From Schistosoma haematobium (Eukaryota; Platyhelminthes; Trematoda; Strigeidida; Schistosomatidae): a DNA stretch of 64,000 nt. The translations under genes and the position numbers were made by a program. The notes under the pieces were generated by a model, which worked only from the letters and a program-made list of their open reading frames with translations, had not been told where the DNA came from and made no database searches. The DNA is taken from NCBI RefSeq assembly GCF_000699445.3, contig NC_067197.1, positions 32,905,809 through 32,969,808 of the forward strand, in the 5' to 3' direction. Positions 43,490 to 55,578 of this stretch are shown here, in pieces (position 1 is the stretch's first letter; every line of letters begins with the position of its first letter).

Positions 43490-45760
43490 GAATGTTTTAG
43501 AAGAAATTTATGTTAGACATTATCAAAGGCCTTACTAGAATCAAACAATGGAATTAACACTGAATGACCAACATCTCTCCGGTTGGTTATTCAATCAAAA
43601 ATTTTCAAATGAAATGTGGAGTATGGATATTTTGTTATAAACGTACGTTTAGAAGAGCCTATCAAGCTTCCTGAAGGTTAAAACGACAAAAGCTTTTTTG
43701 CATATGATTTTTAAATATTAAATCAAGCAAATTACTCCCTCCGCTCGATCTTTGGATCTGTTGGAAATCCCCCAAGTGACCAATATGTTATACTGTCGTG
43801 GAATGGATATCGAGTTCTATGTGATGTTTCTCAGATTAATATTTCTGGTGACTCTAAACCTGTGTGACTGATAGGAAACAATGAGAACTATGTTCATAAT
43901 ATCTTTTCAAAGCTAGTGTCCGGATGGGCTTGCCTGTTTATGAATCCCACTAGTAGATAATTTTGTGATCAACAATTTACGGCAACCCAAGTAAAATCAT
44001 ATATAGCGTCAATAGATTCATTCTCAAGTGTACATGCTTGAATGTTCAAACGGGCACAAGTAATCACATCGCCACCTATTCCTTGGCGTCTATCGGATAG
44101 AAAAAAATGTAGTTATCTGCGTTTAAGGAGTGCTCGGACACGGATAATATGCATTGTTTCCGTAATAAACATACTGCTTGGATTTACAAAGAGTAGAAGT
44201 GTTATGGGGTAATTCATTTCTTAGAGAGTGGGGACTGAATGGAAGAATTCAAGATTGAGAGCTATCATCAAAAAGCGAACTGGAGAATATGGCATAATAA
44301 TAGTCATTCCTTGACTATTCGTGGGACTGGTTATCGTTAGTGTTGTTGTGTCACGAGGGGAGAGTAAGTCCAGTAACCTTTTCATCACTTGTAATATGCT
44401 GATCGTTACCGGACGAGAAGCCGGCAGAAACCCGCAAGAACGCTTTCTCTCTATTGTAGACGGTAACAACTGAAAAGAGCATGCTGGACATCTTGAAACC
44501 TGCACCGAGTTTATCAGAAATTCGAATGTTACTAAGCGTCCTCCTGCCGCTTGGATTATTTTTTATGCTCGATGTAAATGTGTTATGTTCTAAACGTCTA
44601 TTTCCAAGGTTTGAGGTTCATCTAAGCTCCTTTGTGATTTCATAGAATCGGTTGTTAATAAGCACGCTTTCGATGGTTTGCAAGGTTCAAATACATCGAT
44701 GTGTGGTACATGGTCGGTCACGTGATTTTTGCCACTATTTTGGTCGTTGGTCGTGTCACAGTTACTACAACTGGGTGTAGCACTGAGGGAAATGTTAGTT
44801 GTACTATACGAGTCATTATTGGGACAACTAATCCTGGTTACATTTAAATGAGTATTTTTAGAAGAAAAAACATTGTTTACGATAAGGTTACTTTCTTATG
44901 AGTTTTGTATTTTAGGAGTTTCGAGAGCATTTGTCAGTTGTGCCATATTTACCAAGTCATATTTTCTCTCAAAATCAGACCTAATTTATGGTCTTCGGGA
45001 TTAGAGTGCGTTTGTAAATTTGATGTTAGAGGTCTGTATTGAGTTTCCCTGTCATTTGCTGTCACGCGTTCTACCTGAAAGAATTTTAATATCCCTGAAA
45101 ATTTGTTTTTATCCGATCGTATTCAAGAAAGTCACAAACTTTCTTACTTCCATAGACTTTTTGAATTTGAACAAGAATGGTGAGTGACTTTTTCAGTCTC
45201 GTGAACACACATATTACATGGGTTATATTGTTGTATTCAAGCGGCTTAGATCTGTTAATTTTTAGAACATGTGTGCCCGGTATGTTGAACAGGATCGCAT
45301 TTCTGGATCGCCTTATTCTTCCCAATGCCTCTGAAGAAACGTAACTCAAGAAATTTTATGTGTTATTGGTTTGATCTGGGATTTCAGTGAGATTGGGGTT
45401 GACAAGAGATTTAAGCAGATTAAGAATGCTCATGTCAAGTTGCAACTTTTTCATGTGATCCATGTGGTTGAGATGACCATTGTCATCAGTGTTTATTAAG
45501 AGAGTCGTGAATATGTCTGAAACGGTGTCAGTTGGCAAAAACTTGTATGTTTCTGGATGAAATGAGTATCACAAGTCATTAGAACAGTTGAAAATCGTGT
45601 CAAAAGTAATGCTAGACTGCATCCTTTTCGTACTTTAGGCTGGATGCCTGGAGACAGGAGCATCCAAAGTTTTCTAAGGCATGATTGGAACTTGATTACT
45701 AGTAGACCGATTGAAGAACAAGTGTTTAAATGTAAAAGTGTCACTGTAGTCAAGGTAGAC
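43490..45760 (-). mobile_element. CR1-like LINE fragments
   Basis: Minus strand. 45349-45086 resembles the first open frame of CR1-type LINEs (a GRIRRSRNAILFNIPGTH segment followed by a VFTRL motif). 43680-43500 matches the reverse transcriptase fragment at 8.9-9.0 kb (a DSSKAFDNV-like aspartate region). Between them lie broken frames with no clear motif. Boundaries and continuity are uncertain; it could be two insertions. Confidence 0.5.
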
Positions 45761-46375
45761 GACTCGAGGTAGTTCAGAAATCGAGACCTATGTTTGATAC
45801 TAATGTGAGGATATAGTGAGTATTAATAGAGATGGCAAACTGGAGGGAGGGAAGTGGTAGGAAAATCATAGTAGAGATATAGTATGTAGACATATGTTTA
45901 GATGTAAAGTAGAACAAAAATGTACGTTTGAAAAATTTTGATTAAGAGATTTTATGGAGGGACATGCTTTGTATGTTGAAGCAATCTTGAACTGTCTGCA
46001 TTCTCTACTCATCAATACTGAAGCATTATCATCTGTTCTGCTCTGGAAAAATCCTAAAAGTTGGTAATACCTGTTGGATGAAATTGTAAATATTTGTTCA
46101 GCCAGTGAGTTATTAATTAATTGGCGCAAGATAGTATTCAGTTCAATCAATATAAATGTGAATGCTAATCTGACCGTAATTAGATCACACAGGGAATATT
46201 GTATCACTTTTATATATTTCGGGATTTGAATAAATAATTGTCTTTCGTCTTTGTATTTTCACCAGCATCGTCTGACTCGCTGTTTACCATTACCAAGCAT
46301 TTTGAGACTTTAGACGTAAGTGAGTATTTTTATATTTATTACTTACAAACATATTGTACTTATTTCCATGCAACA

Positions 46376-46925
46376 CAGAAAATACCGACCCAGTCACGCT
46401 TGATGGGGACATATGGGGAGATATAATCTTTCACGCATCTGGGTAGCATCATCGATGAATGTGCAGGATCTGATGCAGACGTAAAGGTGAGGATTGGTAA
46501 AGCAAACACAGTATTACTACAGTAGAAGAACATATGGAACTGAAAACAACTGTCAACCAATATCAACGTGAGAATCTTCAATGCGAGTGTCAGGACAGTT
46601 CTACTGCACGGAACTAAAACTTAGCCGGATACCATGAGCAACAGCCTGTTGTAGGAGAAAAAACCAGCTTCCAGCTGACGAGGAATTTAGGAAAAGACAC
46701 TGGAGGTGGATAGGACATTCACTAAGAAAATCAACAAACTGCATCACGAGGCAAGCGTTAACATGAGCTCGTGAAGGGAAACGGAAAAGAAGGCCAAAGA
46801 GCATATTGTGTCAAAAATTGGAAGCAGACACGAAAAGAATGGATGGCAACTGGAAGGAACTGGAAAAGATTGCCCAGGGCAGAGTCGCATGGAGAATGCT
46901 GGTCGTCGGCCTATGATCCTCCACG
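46376..46925 (+). mobile_element. RTE (SR2-like) LINE C-terminal fragment
   Basis: Broken frames preserve the C-terminal order of SR2-type RTE elements: HLGSIIDE..GSDADVKVRIGKA, then VRIFNASVRTVLLHGTKT. After a gap come a '[18 protein letters not shown]'-like stretch and the terminal '[20 protein letters not shown]'-like stretch with several stops. An internal deletion removes part of the middle. This is a different subfamily from the LINEs at 20.5 and 56 kb. Confidence 0.7.
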
Positions 46926-48489
46926 AGTGGTAACAGGTGTAAGTAAGTAACTTATTTACGTGGGCATGATTATCCACCTCATTTATAATACTCTCCCTAG
47001 ATTTGTGTATGACTATCAGTGTATGTGACTGTCTATTCTAACACCTGTTTATTGACCAGAAAAGATGAATCATTCGTAATTCATTGGTTATGGACAAAAC
47101 GCTAATTTCAAAACACTGCCAAATTAAGTGAACGAAATAAAAACATCCTCAATGGTGATCGAATTCTCATTTCAATCTAATTTTCTTTAGAGGGATCAAT
47201 CGGAGGAATATATATGAAGCTAAATAGGTTTCAAATTTCATCACTATCATTTTGTAAAATCAAAAACGTTTTTATAATATCTACTGGAATCCATTACAGT
47301 CTTGGAATTATCTACCGACCGAATTAATATAATAAACTCCAAAGAGGAGAGTTAATATATTCTTAGAAACTCAGGAAATACCTTCATAAAGGTCCCCAGA
47401 TAGTTAATTTGTTTTTGCTTAGGTTCATACATGAAGTTATTGGGATCGATTACTATTGGACACTGAAGCTCTTCAAGTTTAAGCTTTTACTATTCCGTCC
47501 ACAACTGTCTATCGACTTATATGACTTACGAGATAATTGTGTTCTCCCGCCGCAGCCCGAATACACATATTTCGTCAGATATATATGGCATCATTGTGAT
47601 TCCAGTATGATGACAATCATGAACCAACTGTAAAATATTATTCAATTTCGTATCCTATTCTTGGTTTTACTCCATTGAGCGATGGTTGAATAAAAGCCAA
47701 CTACTAAACATTCTGAGAAAATCTATTCCAGATATTTTTGTGCAAGCGAACAGATGGCGAAAAGGGATGAACAAACATAGTATGTCTTCAGTTCCAGTTT
47801 GCAAAGGACAGGAGCCTGTGTTGGTCTTGTCAGTGGCGATCTCTCAGTCAACAGATGGAGCTGTCATTACATATTGAGGTAGCGAATTCCTTCCGTCGAT
47901 GATTCGATGGGAAAGTTGATATTCAGCAGATAATTAATTTGTTCTGGGCGTGCGAAAGTTTTTAGAGTTTTCTCTTAAATTGTCTGTTTTGGAAGATGAG
48001 AAAAATAAGAGCATATCAGATGCAAACTTATAACTAAGTTCTTTAAAAGCTGTTATAACGTCGTCTCTGGTTCTTCTGTATGATGACGTAAATAGTCTTA
48101 GTTTAGCCAGTTGATTATCTTACGGGAGCTTTGCTATTCCAGAAATCAGCTTAGTTACCGTTCTTTTAATATTTTCCAACAGATCATGGTCTCTTTTTGG
48201 GAGGGGGCTAGCCGCTTGAGTGCTGTGTTCGAGTTCGAAACAAACAAATACTACATATTAAGTCTGGGGGGCATTAGCATCGACACAGCTAAAGGCTATG
48301 AACGTTGACCATACGGCCATAAAACCTTTAACGACTATCGCACTGCAGTGCGTGGTAGTTTTTAAGCCTTGGTTAACGATGACACATAGGTCATTGTGCG
48401 TCTAGAAAACAGATAGCTCAATGTTATTCATCGTGTATATATCTGTACCTCGATGACCAATATGTATCGTGATACGCTCGAGAGCATTT
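46926..48489. other. Gap, nothing recognised
   Basis: About 1.5 kb without a recognisable gene. Open frames at 47409-47633 and 47686-47877 lack conserved motifs. Confidence 0.4.
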
Positions 48490-49410
48490 GTCAGCTATTG
48501 TCAAATTCCATACTTCTCGGATAATTTCCCCAGATGATTTTGAAACTTCAAACTACCACCTTCTATCGCTCTCCATATCTTGACATCGTCAGCATATAAC
48601 GAAGCAAATGAAGATAGGAGACTGGGAGGGTCATTTGCATACAGGAGAAATAACACATTTCTCAAAACTGTACCCTGACGGATTCCACGAAGCACAGTTT
48701 CTTAGCTAGACAACTTCGAGTTCATCAGTACTCTTTGTCGACGCCCGGATGGAAATCTCAATATTCATACTAATAAGTTGCCTTCATTTCCTATGTTGCT
48801 TTACTTATATAACAGCTGGTCGTGAGGAACTTCGTCAAAAGCCTTACTGAAGTCAATATAAACTAAATTTATGGGTGGCTCTTGATTTTTAAGAATTCAT
48901 CAACTCTCACGGTCTACTAAAAGGTTAGTGAGACATGAATAACCTGTTCTAAAGCCATGTTGCTTTAAAAAAATTCATCTTTTGTCCGGATACTTAAAAA
49001 ATTCCCAGTAATCTTTTTTAAAGTCTGGAAACCCGCGATGACTAGGCGCACTGGTCAATCGTTCCAATTTTGTGTGTAATACCTGTTTTGAAGACAGGAC
49101 ATTCTGTGGCGTACTTTCAGTTATTTGGTAATCTACCTTGGACTAGAAACAGACTAAAAACGTGCTTGAAAGATTGGCCATAAAATTTGTTAATTCATTT
49201 AGTAACTTGAGTGCACCTCAGCGGATTCCATGGATTCGTCTATATTAAGCTTGTTAGGCAAATTTAACTCATTGAGTTTTTTAATGGCCACGGTATACAG
49301 TGTTCGTAAGACAGGGTTTGTATGAGCTGAAGGAGAGAACATCTCTATGGTATATAATGTGCTTAAATAATTTGTGGATAACTGAGGAATACCATTATCC
49401 TTCTGCACTA
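48490..49410 (-). mobile_element. CR1-like LINE reverse transcriptase fragment
   Basis: Minus strand. Downstream pieces read 'GIRQGTVLRNVLFLLYANDP' and 'SLYADDVKIW', the RT catalytic YADD region. Upstream, about 49100-48830, carries broken versions of the finger and palm motifs (CPVFKTG, then KAFDEVPHD-like). The high-coordinate part, 49408-49199, may be the spacer before RT. It points against, and nearly abuts, the plus-strand CR1 at 49.6 kb. Confidence 0.65.
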
Positions 49411-49599
49411 GTGATGCAATATTACTATCTTCTCATAATACTGAGAAGCCACCTGTTCTCTTAGTCTATGTAAGAGTGTAAGCAGTTATATCATTCTATA
49501 GACTTTCTAACGAGCTTTTTCTTTAGAAAATCTTCCGAACCTGAGGAGGGTTGAGACACTAATATTCAGAGTATCCCGATAATAAGATTTAGTCTTTTA

Positions 49600-52500
49600 T
49601 TCCCTGTGGAAGAAGGGATACAATGTAATGAGCTTAAGAAGCGTTTCCATACGATGTGTACCCGCTTGAGCCTCACTGCCTATAAAATCTGCTCGAAGCG
49701 CAATCCTCGTCGGCTCCGTACGTTTTGTCGTTCGAACAAAACATTACTCATCCAACAAACAGTTAGCCTTCTGGTATTGACTAATGAAAAGTTTGACAAG
49801 TGCTGTACCGGTAGCATGGGAACTGATAACAAAGATGGCGTCAGTGTCATAGGTGATGTCACAGTATGTGCCAGACACCCAATTATGCAATACGCAATAG
49901 TGCTTTCTTTCCCGAAACAACTAATGAGTGATGCGTTATTAGATATTGATGGCCAAGTTGCTACAATAGTAACTGATGATCCAGACAAAACCATTATCGT
50001 CCCGAGTAGTTCTGATGTGGATGTTTTGACTGATGAAAAATGGATGAAGAGTAGGAAAGACAGCCAAAAATGACACCCGTGCAGTTGAAAAGTCCTCGGT
50101 GGATTCACATTCTGAGTGTCAGATTACTCCGCCAAAGTCCCTAAGTAAGACCTCATCAAACATTGTTGTGAGTCATTCGCTGGACTCCCGCGACTCTGAT
50201 ACAAGGGTAATTAACGGGAAGATGCCGGTAGTTAACGGGCAGGATCTGACATCAGGACTGAAGGCCGTGAATATGACGTTGAAAGAAGTTAAACCCGTTC
50301 CTAGCCTAATTATTTGGAATGTAGAGGGGTCAAAAGACAATGATCCCACAAAAAGACACACACGACCTACAGTTAGTGGAATCTTAATCAGAAGTGTACT
50401 GCCTGAGGAGGTTCCAGGGTTACATAACACGGAAGTGATATGACTCGGCAAATAGGTTGGAGGCGACACCCAACCAAAAAGGATATTGATGTTTGTATTC
50501 GGGAATTTCGAAGAAAGAGATGTTATATTGAAAAACGAACACAAAGCTCTGATTCAAATATTCGTATACGACTAGATTGACCGCTTGAAGTTCGAATAAA
50601 GCGGAAGAATGCTCTTACAGAGTTACGAACTCGAAAGCTAAATGGCGAAACGAAACTTACGGCTAAGGGTTTTCGGGTAGTCACGTCTTGGAAGCCAATG
50701 CTTCAGAGACCTGTATAGGTAAAACGAATGATCCCCAAAACACCTTAAATGGGTGCTACACGAACACACGTAGTCTTCAAAACAAAACGTCCAAGCTAAG
50801 TTTGATTGTGGATGAATTAAGTCCCCATGTGATTGTTTTCAAAGAAACTTGACTCACCGTAGACACAGACTGTTCTCTCATCATTGCAGGCTACATCTGT
50901 TTTGGAAGTGATAGATTTTTAGATCACAAAGAGGGGTATAATGTTATACATCAAAGATGCTTTCGTATACAGTTGACCATATCGAAGGCGCATGTTAGTG
51001 GTACATGTGAGGTAGCATGTTGTACGATTACGTCTAGAAACGGGTTAGTGGCTATAGGAGGAATATACCGTAGCCCGTGTTGTCTTGCTGAAAACCTTAT
51101 CTTAAGACACATCTTTTCTTAGAGTAAGTCAGAATGTTTTCTCATAATTGGAGAATTTAACTCACAACATATCAACTGGATAGAGCTTACAGCTCCAGAT
51201 GGGGGTTTCAATAGTGACCTTCTATCAACTATTATTCAGTGTGCTCCTGTACAGTGTATCGCAAACCCGACACTTTGACTTGGAACATGACCCGTCATTG
51301 CTGGACCTTGTCCTCACACACCACTGGGAGGATGTCATCGATATTCAGCACCTTTCCACACCAGTGAATAGTGATCACGTTGTAATTTAGATTTCGGACA
51401 TATGGTATACAATTTGTATTTGCTCCACCGCGTCCTTGGCGAGTCAATATTTTTGGCAAACAGAGGCTGTGCTGACTTGAATGACTATTCGGTCGATGCG
51501 GGTAGACCGATCGAAGACGAATGGAATAAGTTTAAGGCCATATTCGAGTTCGTAACATCACCGTTTATTCCATGGTCAACACGTAAACTATCACATTGCA
51601 CTGAATGGATTAATAAGGAAACCAGGAAGCTGGTGAAGTGTAGGAAACACTTCTGGGACTTGCTCTTTTAGATAGAACACGCATCATCTAAGTGTGAATA
51701 TAAAAATCCGAAATATATGTAAAAAGACCGTAGCCAAATCCCGTACTATTTATGAACGACAGTCGGCATATGATAGCCTTTTTGTCTGAAATGATTGTTT
51801 TCGAATGTTAAACGGCGAACGAAACATAGTGATGGCATTTCCCCGTTAGTGCTACACGAATATTCAGAATTACTAGTTAAATCAGATCGGGAAGAAGTTG
51901 AGACTTCCCCAAACTATTATAGCGAAGTCTACTCTACATGTATTCTTACAAATACTTGTCCCAATCACACCGAGATCCCAGCCATAGGATCTGTGTATGT
52001 GACTGAGGAAACTATTCTTCCACCTTGTAAGATACCGGGCCCTGACGGGTTTGTAGTAAGCCCATTCAACTACTGTATGATTTATCTGCCTATTGTAATT
52101 TAGACACTTGACCCACTATGTAAATTTCTGTGTGTGTCTGATTGAGCACATTTCTGCACGTCAATTTTTAATCTATTCTCCCATTGGTTGTAATATACAG
52201 ACAATCAATAATTTATCCACACTTGATTAACACTCAAAAATATGTATGGATTTCTAACACTCACACACACACTTGTTTTCCCTATGTGATTGCTTCCTGT
52301 TCGCTTGCGGATCTTACTAACCTTTAACAATAAACTCTCTGTATAAATGGTGTTCAGGCTTTTAAAAAATCTCTAGTAAATCCATAATTTTACTAGGAGA
52401 TTGAGCCTGCATTAAATACTCAGTTAATGGGATACTAGCAATAGGGATCAGATACAGGGAAAATTAGCCTCTACATGTTACATCCACGACTGCCGTCATC

Positions 52501-53880
52501 TCTTGCTGACATTATTTCAAGACCGCTCTTCAACATGTCCCTTTCACTCGCTCAACTCCCTTGAGATTGGAAAGACGCTATAGTCGGTCCTACATTTAAG
52601 GATGGTCGTATATAACTACCCGTATGTTATTCTAACCAGCATAGTTGTTAAGTTACTTGAAAAGATAATCCGGGCTAAGTTACTAAGTCACATAGATTCG
52701 TACAATCTGTTAACTCCCGAGCAACATGGGTTGCGTAAAAGGCGTTCATGCTTGACTAAATTATTGCGAGAAAGGATTTGACAGCAGCCCTAGATAACGG
52801 TCTGTCTGTGGATGTGATATCCATAGATTTTAGCAAAATATTCGACAAGGTTTCATACTTAGGTCTTATGCAGAAGCTCTCGAGCTTCGGAATGACAGTT
52901 ACTGTACAGGAATGGATAGGAAACTCCTTATGTGATCACAGACAGAAAGTGAGGGTCAATGGAACGCTATCTGAATGGAACCCTACCAGAAGTGATGTAC
53001 CCCAAGGCACCATCTTAGGCCCTCTACATTTCCTTTTCTACGTTAACTAATTACCGTTGTTGCTTAAGTCGTCGACATTATTGTTTGCAGATGATGTCAA
53101 AATCTGGAAAACAATAAGAAGTGGAGCTGATCATTTTGATCTTCAAGCTGACTTAGACGAATTAGCTAGATGGGCTTGAGTTTGAGGCTTAGATATTAAT
53201 TGTAGGAAGAGTGTGCTCATGCACATCGGACACCGTAATTGTAACCATTACACTATTGATGACATATCTCTTCCACGCGTTAATGAACATAAAGACTTAG
53301 GAGTAATAATAAGTCATGACTTGAAAACAACTACGCATTGCTACCAAAGGTTATCGTGCGTTATGGTCACTTCGCCGAGCATTCAAACGTTTTGACGAGA
53401 TGTTTCGAATTTTATATCCCACATATGTAAGACCACACTTAGAGTACTGTATTCAAGCATCTAGCCCATATCTGATAAAAGATACTAACTTATCTGAGTA
53501 TGTTCAGCGTATGGAGACAAATTAGTGAAGGGTCTTTCTAGACTCCCTTATGATGAGCGCCTAAAACGCCTAAATCTTTTCCCCTTGTCGTATCGTAGGA
53601 CGCGAGGTGAACTTATACTGGCATTTAGTATCCTTGATTATGATTTGGGTGTTAGTATGTCTTATCTTTTTGCTCCCTCCAGCATTGATAATCTCCGAGG
53701 TCATAGCAAGAAGGTTCACAAACCGGGATCTAATAAACTTAAAGTGGGGTCCCGTTTTACCCATCGAGTAATCAATGACTGGAACGCCTAACACGAACAT
53801 GCGGTATCAGCCCCAATAATAAATATTTTCAGGGAGAAGTTGGGCCCTCACTGGACGACAATCTTTCAGGGTTAACACAG
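49600..53880 (+). mobile_element. CR1-like LINE, long but decayed
   Basis: An ORF1-like region lies at 49606-50443 (two frames, no zinc motif recognised). The endonuclease is at about 50750-51390 (TRSLQNKTSKLSLIVDEL, then IIGEFNSQHINW). A linker frame at 51402-52103 ends in IPGPDGF. RT follows at about 52440-53160 with DFSKIFDKVSYLGLMQKL, SDVPQGTILGPLHFLFYVN and the catalytic FADD near 53088. The C-terminal domain is at 53525-53791 (RLPYDERLKRLNLFPLSYRR, VINDWNA). It has stops and frameshifts throughout. About 300 bases at 52100-52430 do not read as LINE and may be an insertion. The element ends about 430 bases before PRPF3. Confidence 0.75.
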
Positions 53881-54314
53881 GTTCACCAACCTATCCTTAT
53901 AACAAAAGACTGTCTTTTCAAATTAGACGCATGTAAATTCACATAAAGGTTATGAGTATATGCAGATCACTACACGTTTGTCTAATGAGAGCAAATTCAT
54001 TGCTCCAAAAAGTTTACTGTTTGGTTGACTAACAGATAACGGCCCGATTTACTCATGATATTCATGAGAATGAGCTATGAATAGGAGAAACCAGACTTTA
54101 ATAAGATTCGGGACCGAACGATTTTTCCATATAATACACGACGAGTTCTGATGATAGTGCATATTGAGACAGAGGTTCATCATTATTTTGTATGAAGAAA
54201 ACCAGTGACGTTTTGTCTTATGTTTCTGTTTGTCAAGACGGTGTTTTAATTGCTATATAATGATAGGTACAAGCTTTGGATTTTCGTGCTCTCAAGGTTA
54301 TAAGGAATTTCGTG
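53881..54314. other. Gap between CR1 element and PRPF3
   Basis: About 430 bases that should hold the PRPF3 promoter, 5' UTR or further 5' exons. No TATA box or convincing PWI-encoding exon was recognised. An acceptor-like 'atataatgatag' precedes 54269, so a short upstream exon or UTR exon starting there is possible. Confidence 0.4.
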
Positions 54315-55578
54315 ATGTCGACGTTTAACGCTGGGCCAGCAAATACAGGAGCTGCACCGTATGTAGACATATTCTTATATAAATTTAAAATAAGTGTGGA
54401 GCTCACTGCAGGCAAAATCCGTGAAATGATGGCTAATGCTCAAAGAGCAATAGCTCAACGGAAGTTTGAGCTTGGCTTGGTTGGTTTCGTAATTTTTGAA
54501 GGACTTAATTTATTGTTAGACGGAGAATGGTGCTGCCAACGGGTTGAATTTCCCCCCAGGAGTCATTCCTGATACAGAGACAGTTGATAAAATGAGACGA
54601 GCTGCTCAACTACAAGCGCAGATAAACGCTCGCTTGAACTCAGGAATTCTGAGTAGCCACTCTGTGAACAGTGACTCCAGGTAAAATAGTGATACGTCTT
54701 TATCCTTGTTCATTAGGAAGTCTAAGGATATTCCCAAGTAAGTAAATCACTATCAACTTACTATCTGGCTAGTGTGATATTCGACGAGCAAGGTAAAACT
54801 ATCGATGCTTCTACTGGAGAGGAAATACAGCTTACTCACTACACACCAACACTCAAAGTATGTTAATGTTTATCAAATATGTTTGCAGGCCAATCTCAGG
54901 GCAAAACGAGCCCAGCAGTTCAAAGAGGTTCTTCAGACCACAACTCAGAAGAAACCTCAAAAGTCTTCAGTATCAACCATATTTTTTGATCCTCGACTAA
55001 GGTATAATCAGTTAGTAACGTAATTTTCTCAGAGTTAAGGCTGCTTCACGTCCAAAGCGGCAATTGAGTTTCCATGAACCTGGAAAGTTCGTCAAAATGG
55101 CTCAGCGCATGCGAACCAAGTTCCAACTTCAAGTCTTACAGGAATCTGTCGCCCAAGCTGTCAGAAAAACGGGTATCGCTAGTGCAGCCAAACTGTCGAC
55201 CATCCAACCCAAACGTTCCGTCGACGAAACAGATATACCATTACTGGAATGGTGGGATGCTTATATTCTGAAGGAGGGTGTAACTAGGTGGGTTGTTTCT
55301 GTATAGTCTTATTTTCCTACCCCAGTTACTCCACCTTAGACGAACTAGCAATCCATGGCCTCCCTGTCTCTGCCGCAGTTAATAAGGCCTGGATCACAAG
55401 TTTGGTGGAACATCCAGTTAAGTTGAAGCCTCCAACTGATCTGTCCAAACCACCGGAAATACCATTACTCCTAACGAAGAAAGAGCGTAAAAAGCTTAGA
55501 CGTCAAAACCGTCAGGAAGCTCAAAGAGAAAAGCAAGAAAAGGTTAGACTTGGTCTAATGCCACCTCCTGAACCAAAG
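54315..55578 (+). CDS. PRPF3: PRPF3 exons 1-7, separated by short introns
   Basis: Exons 54315-54358, 54395-54479, 54520-54680, 54773-54857, 54889-55001, 55033-55287 and 55326-55578. The introns are 36, 40, 92, 31, 31 and 38 nt. Each starts GT and ends AG, and removing them keeps one frame. Without removal the reading frame breaks at every border. The exons encode the coiled-coil/linker part and most of the PRP3 domain ([56 protein letters not shown]). Confidence 0.9.

Noticed and set aside
49680..50544. Long minus-strand frames of 123-142 codons
   Set aside because: They are antisense to the ORF1-like region of the plus-strand CR1 element and show no motif.
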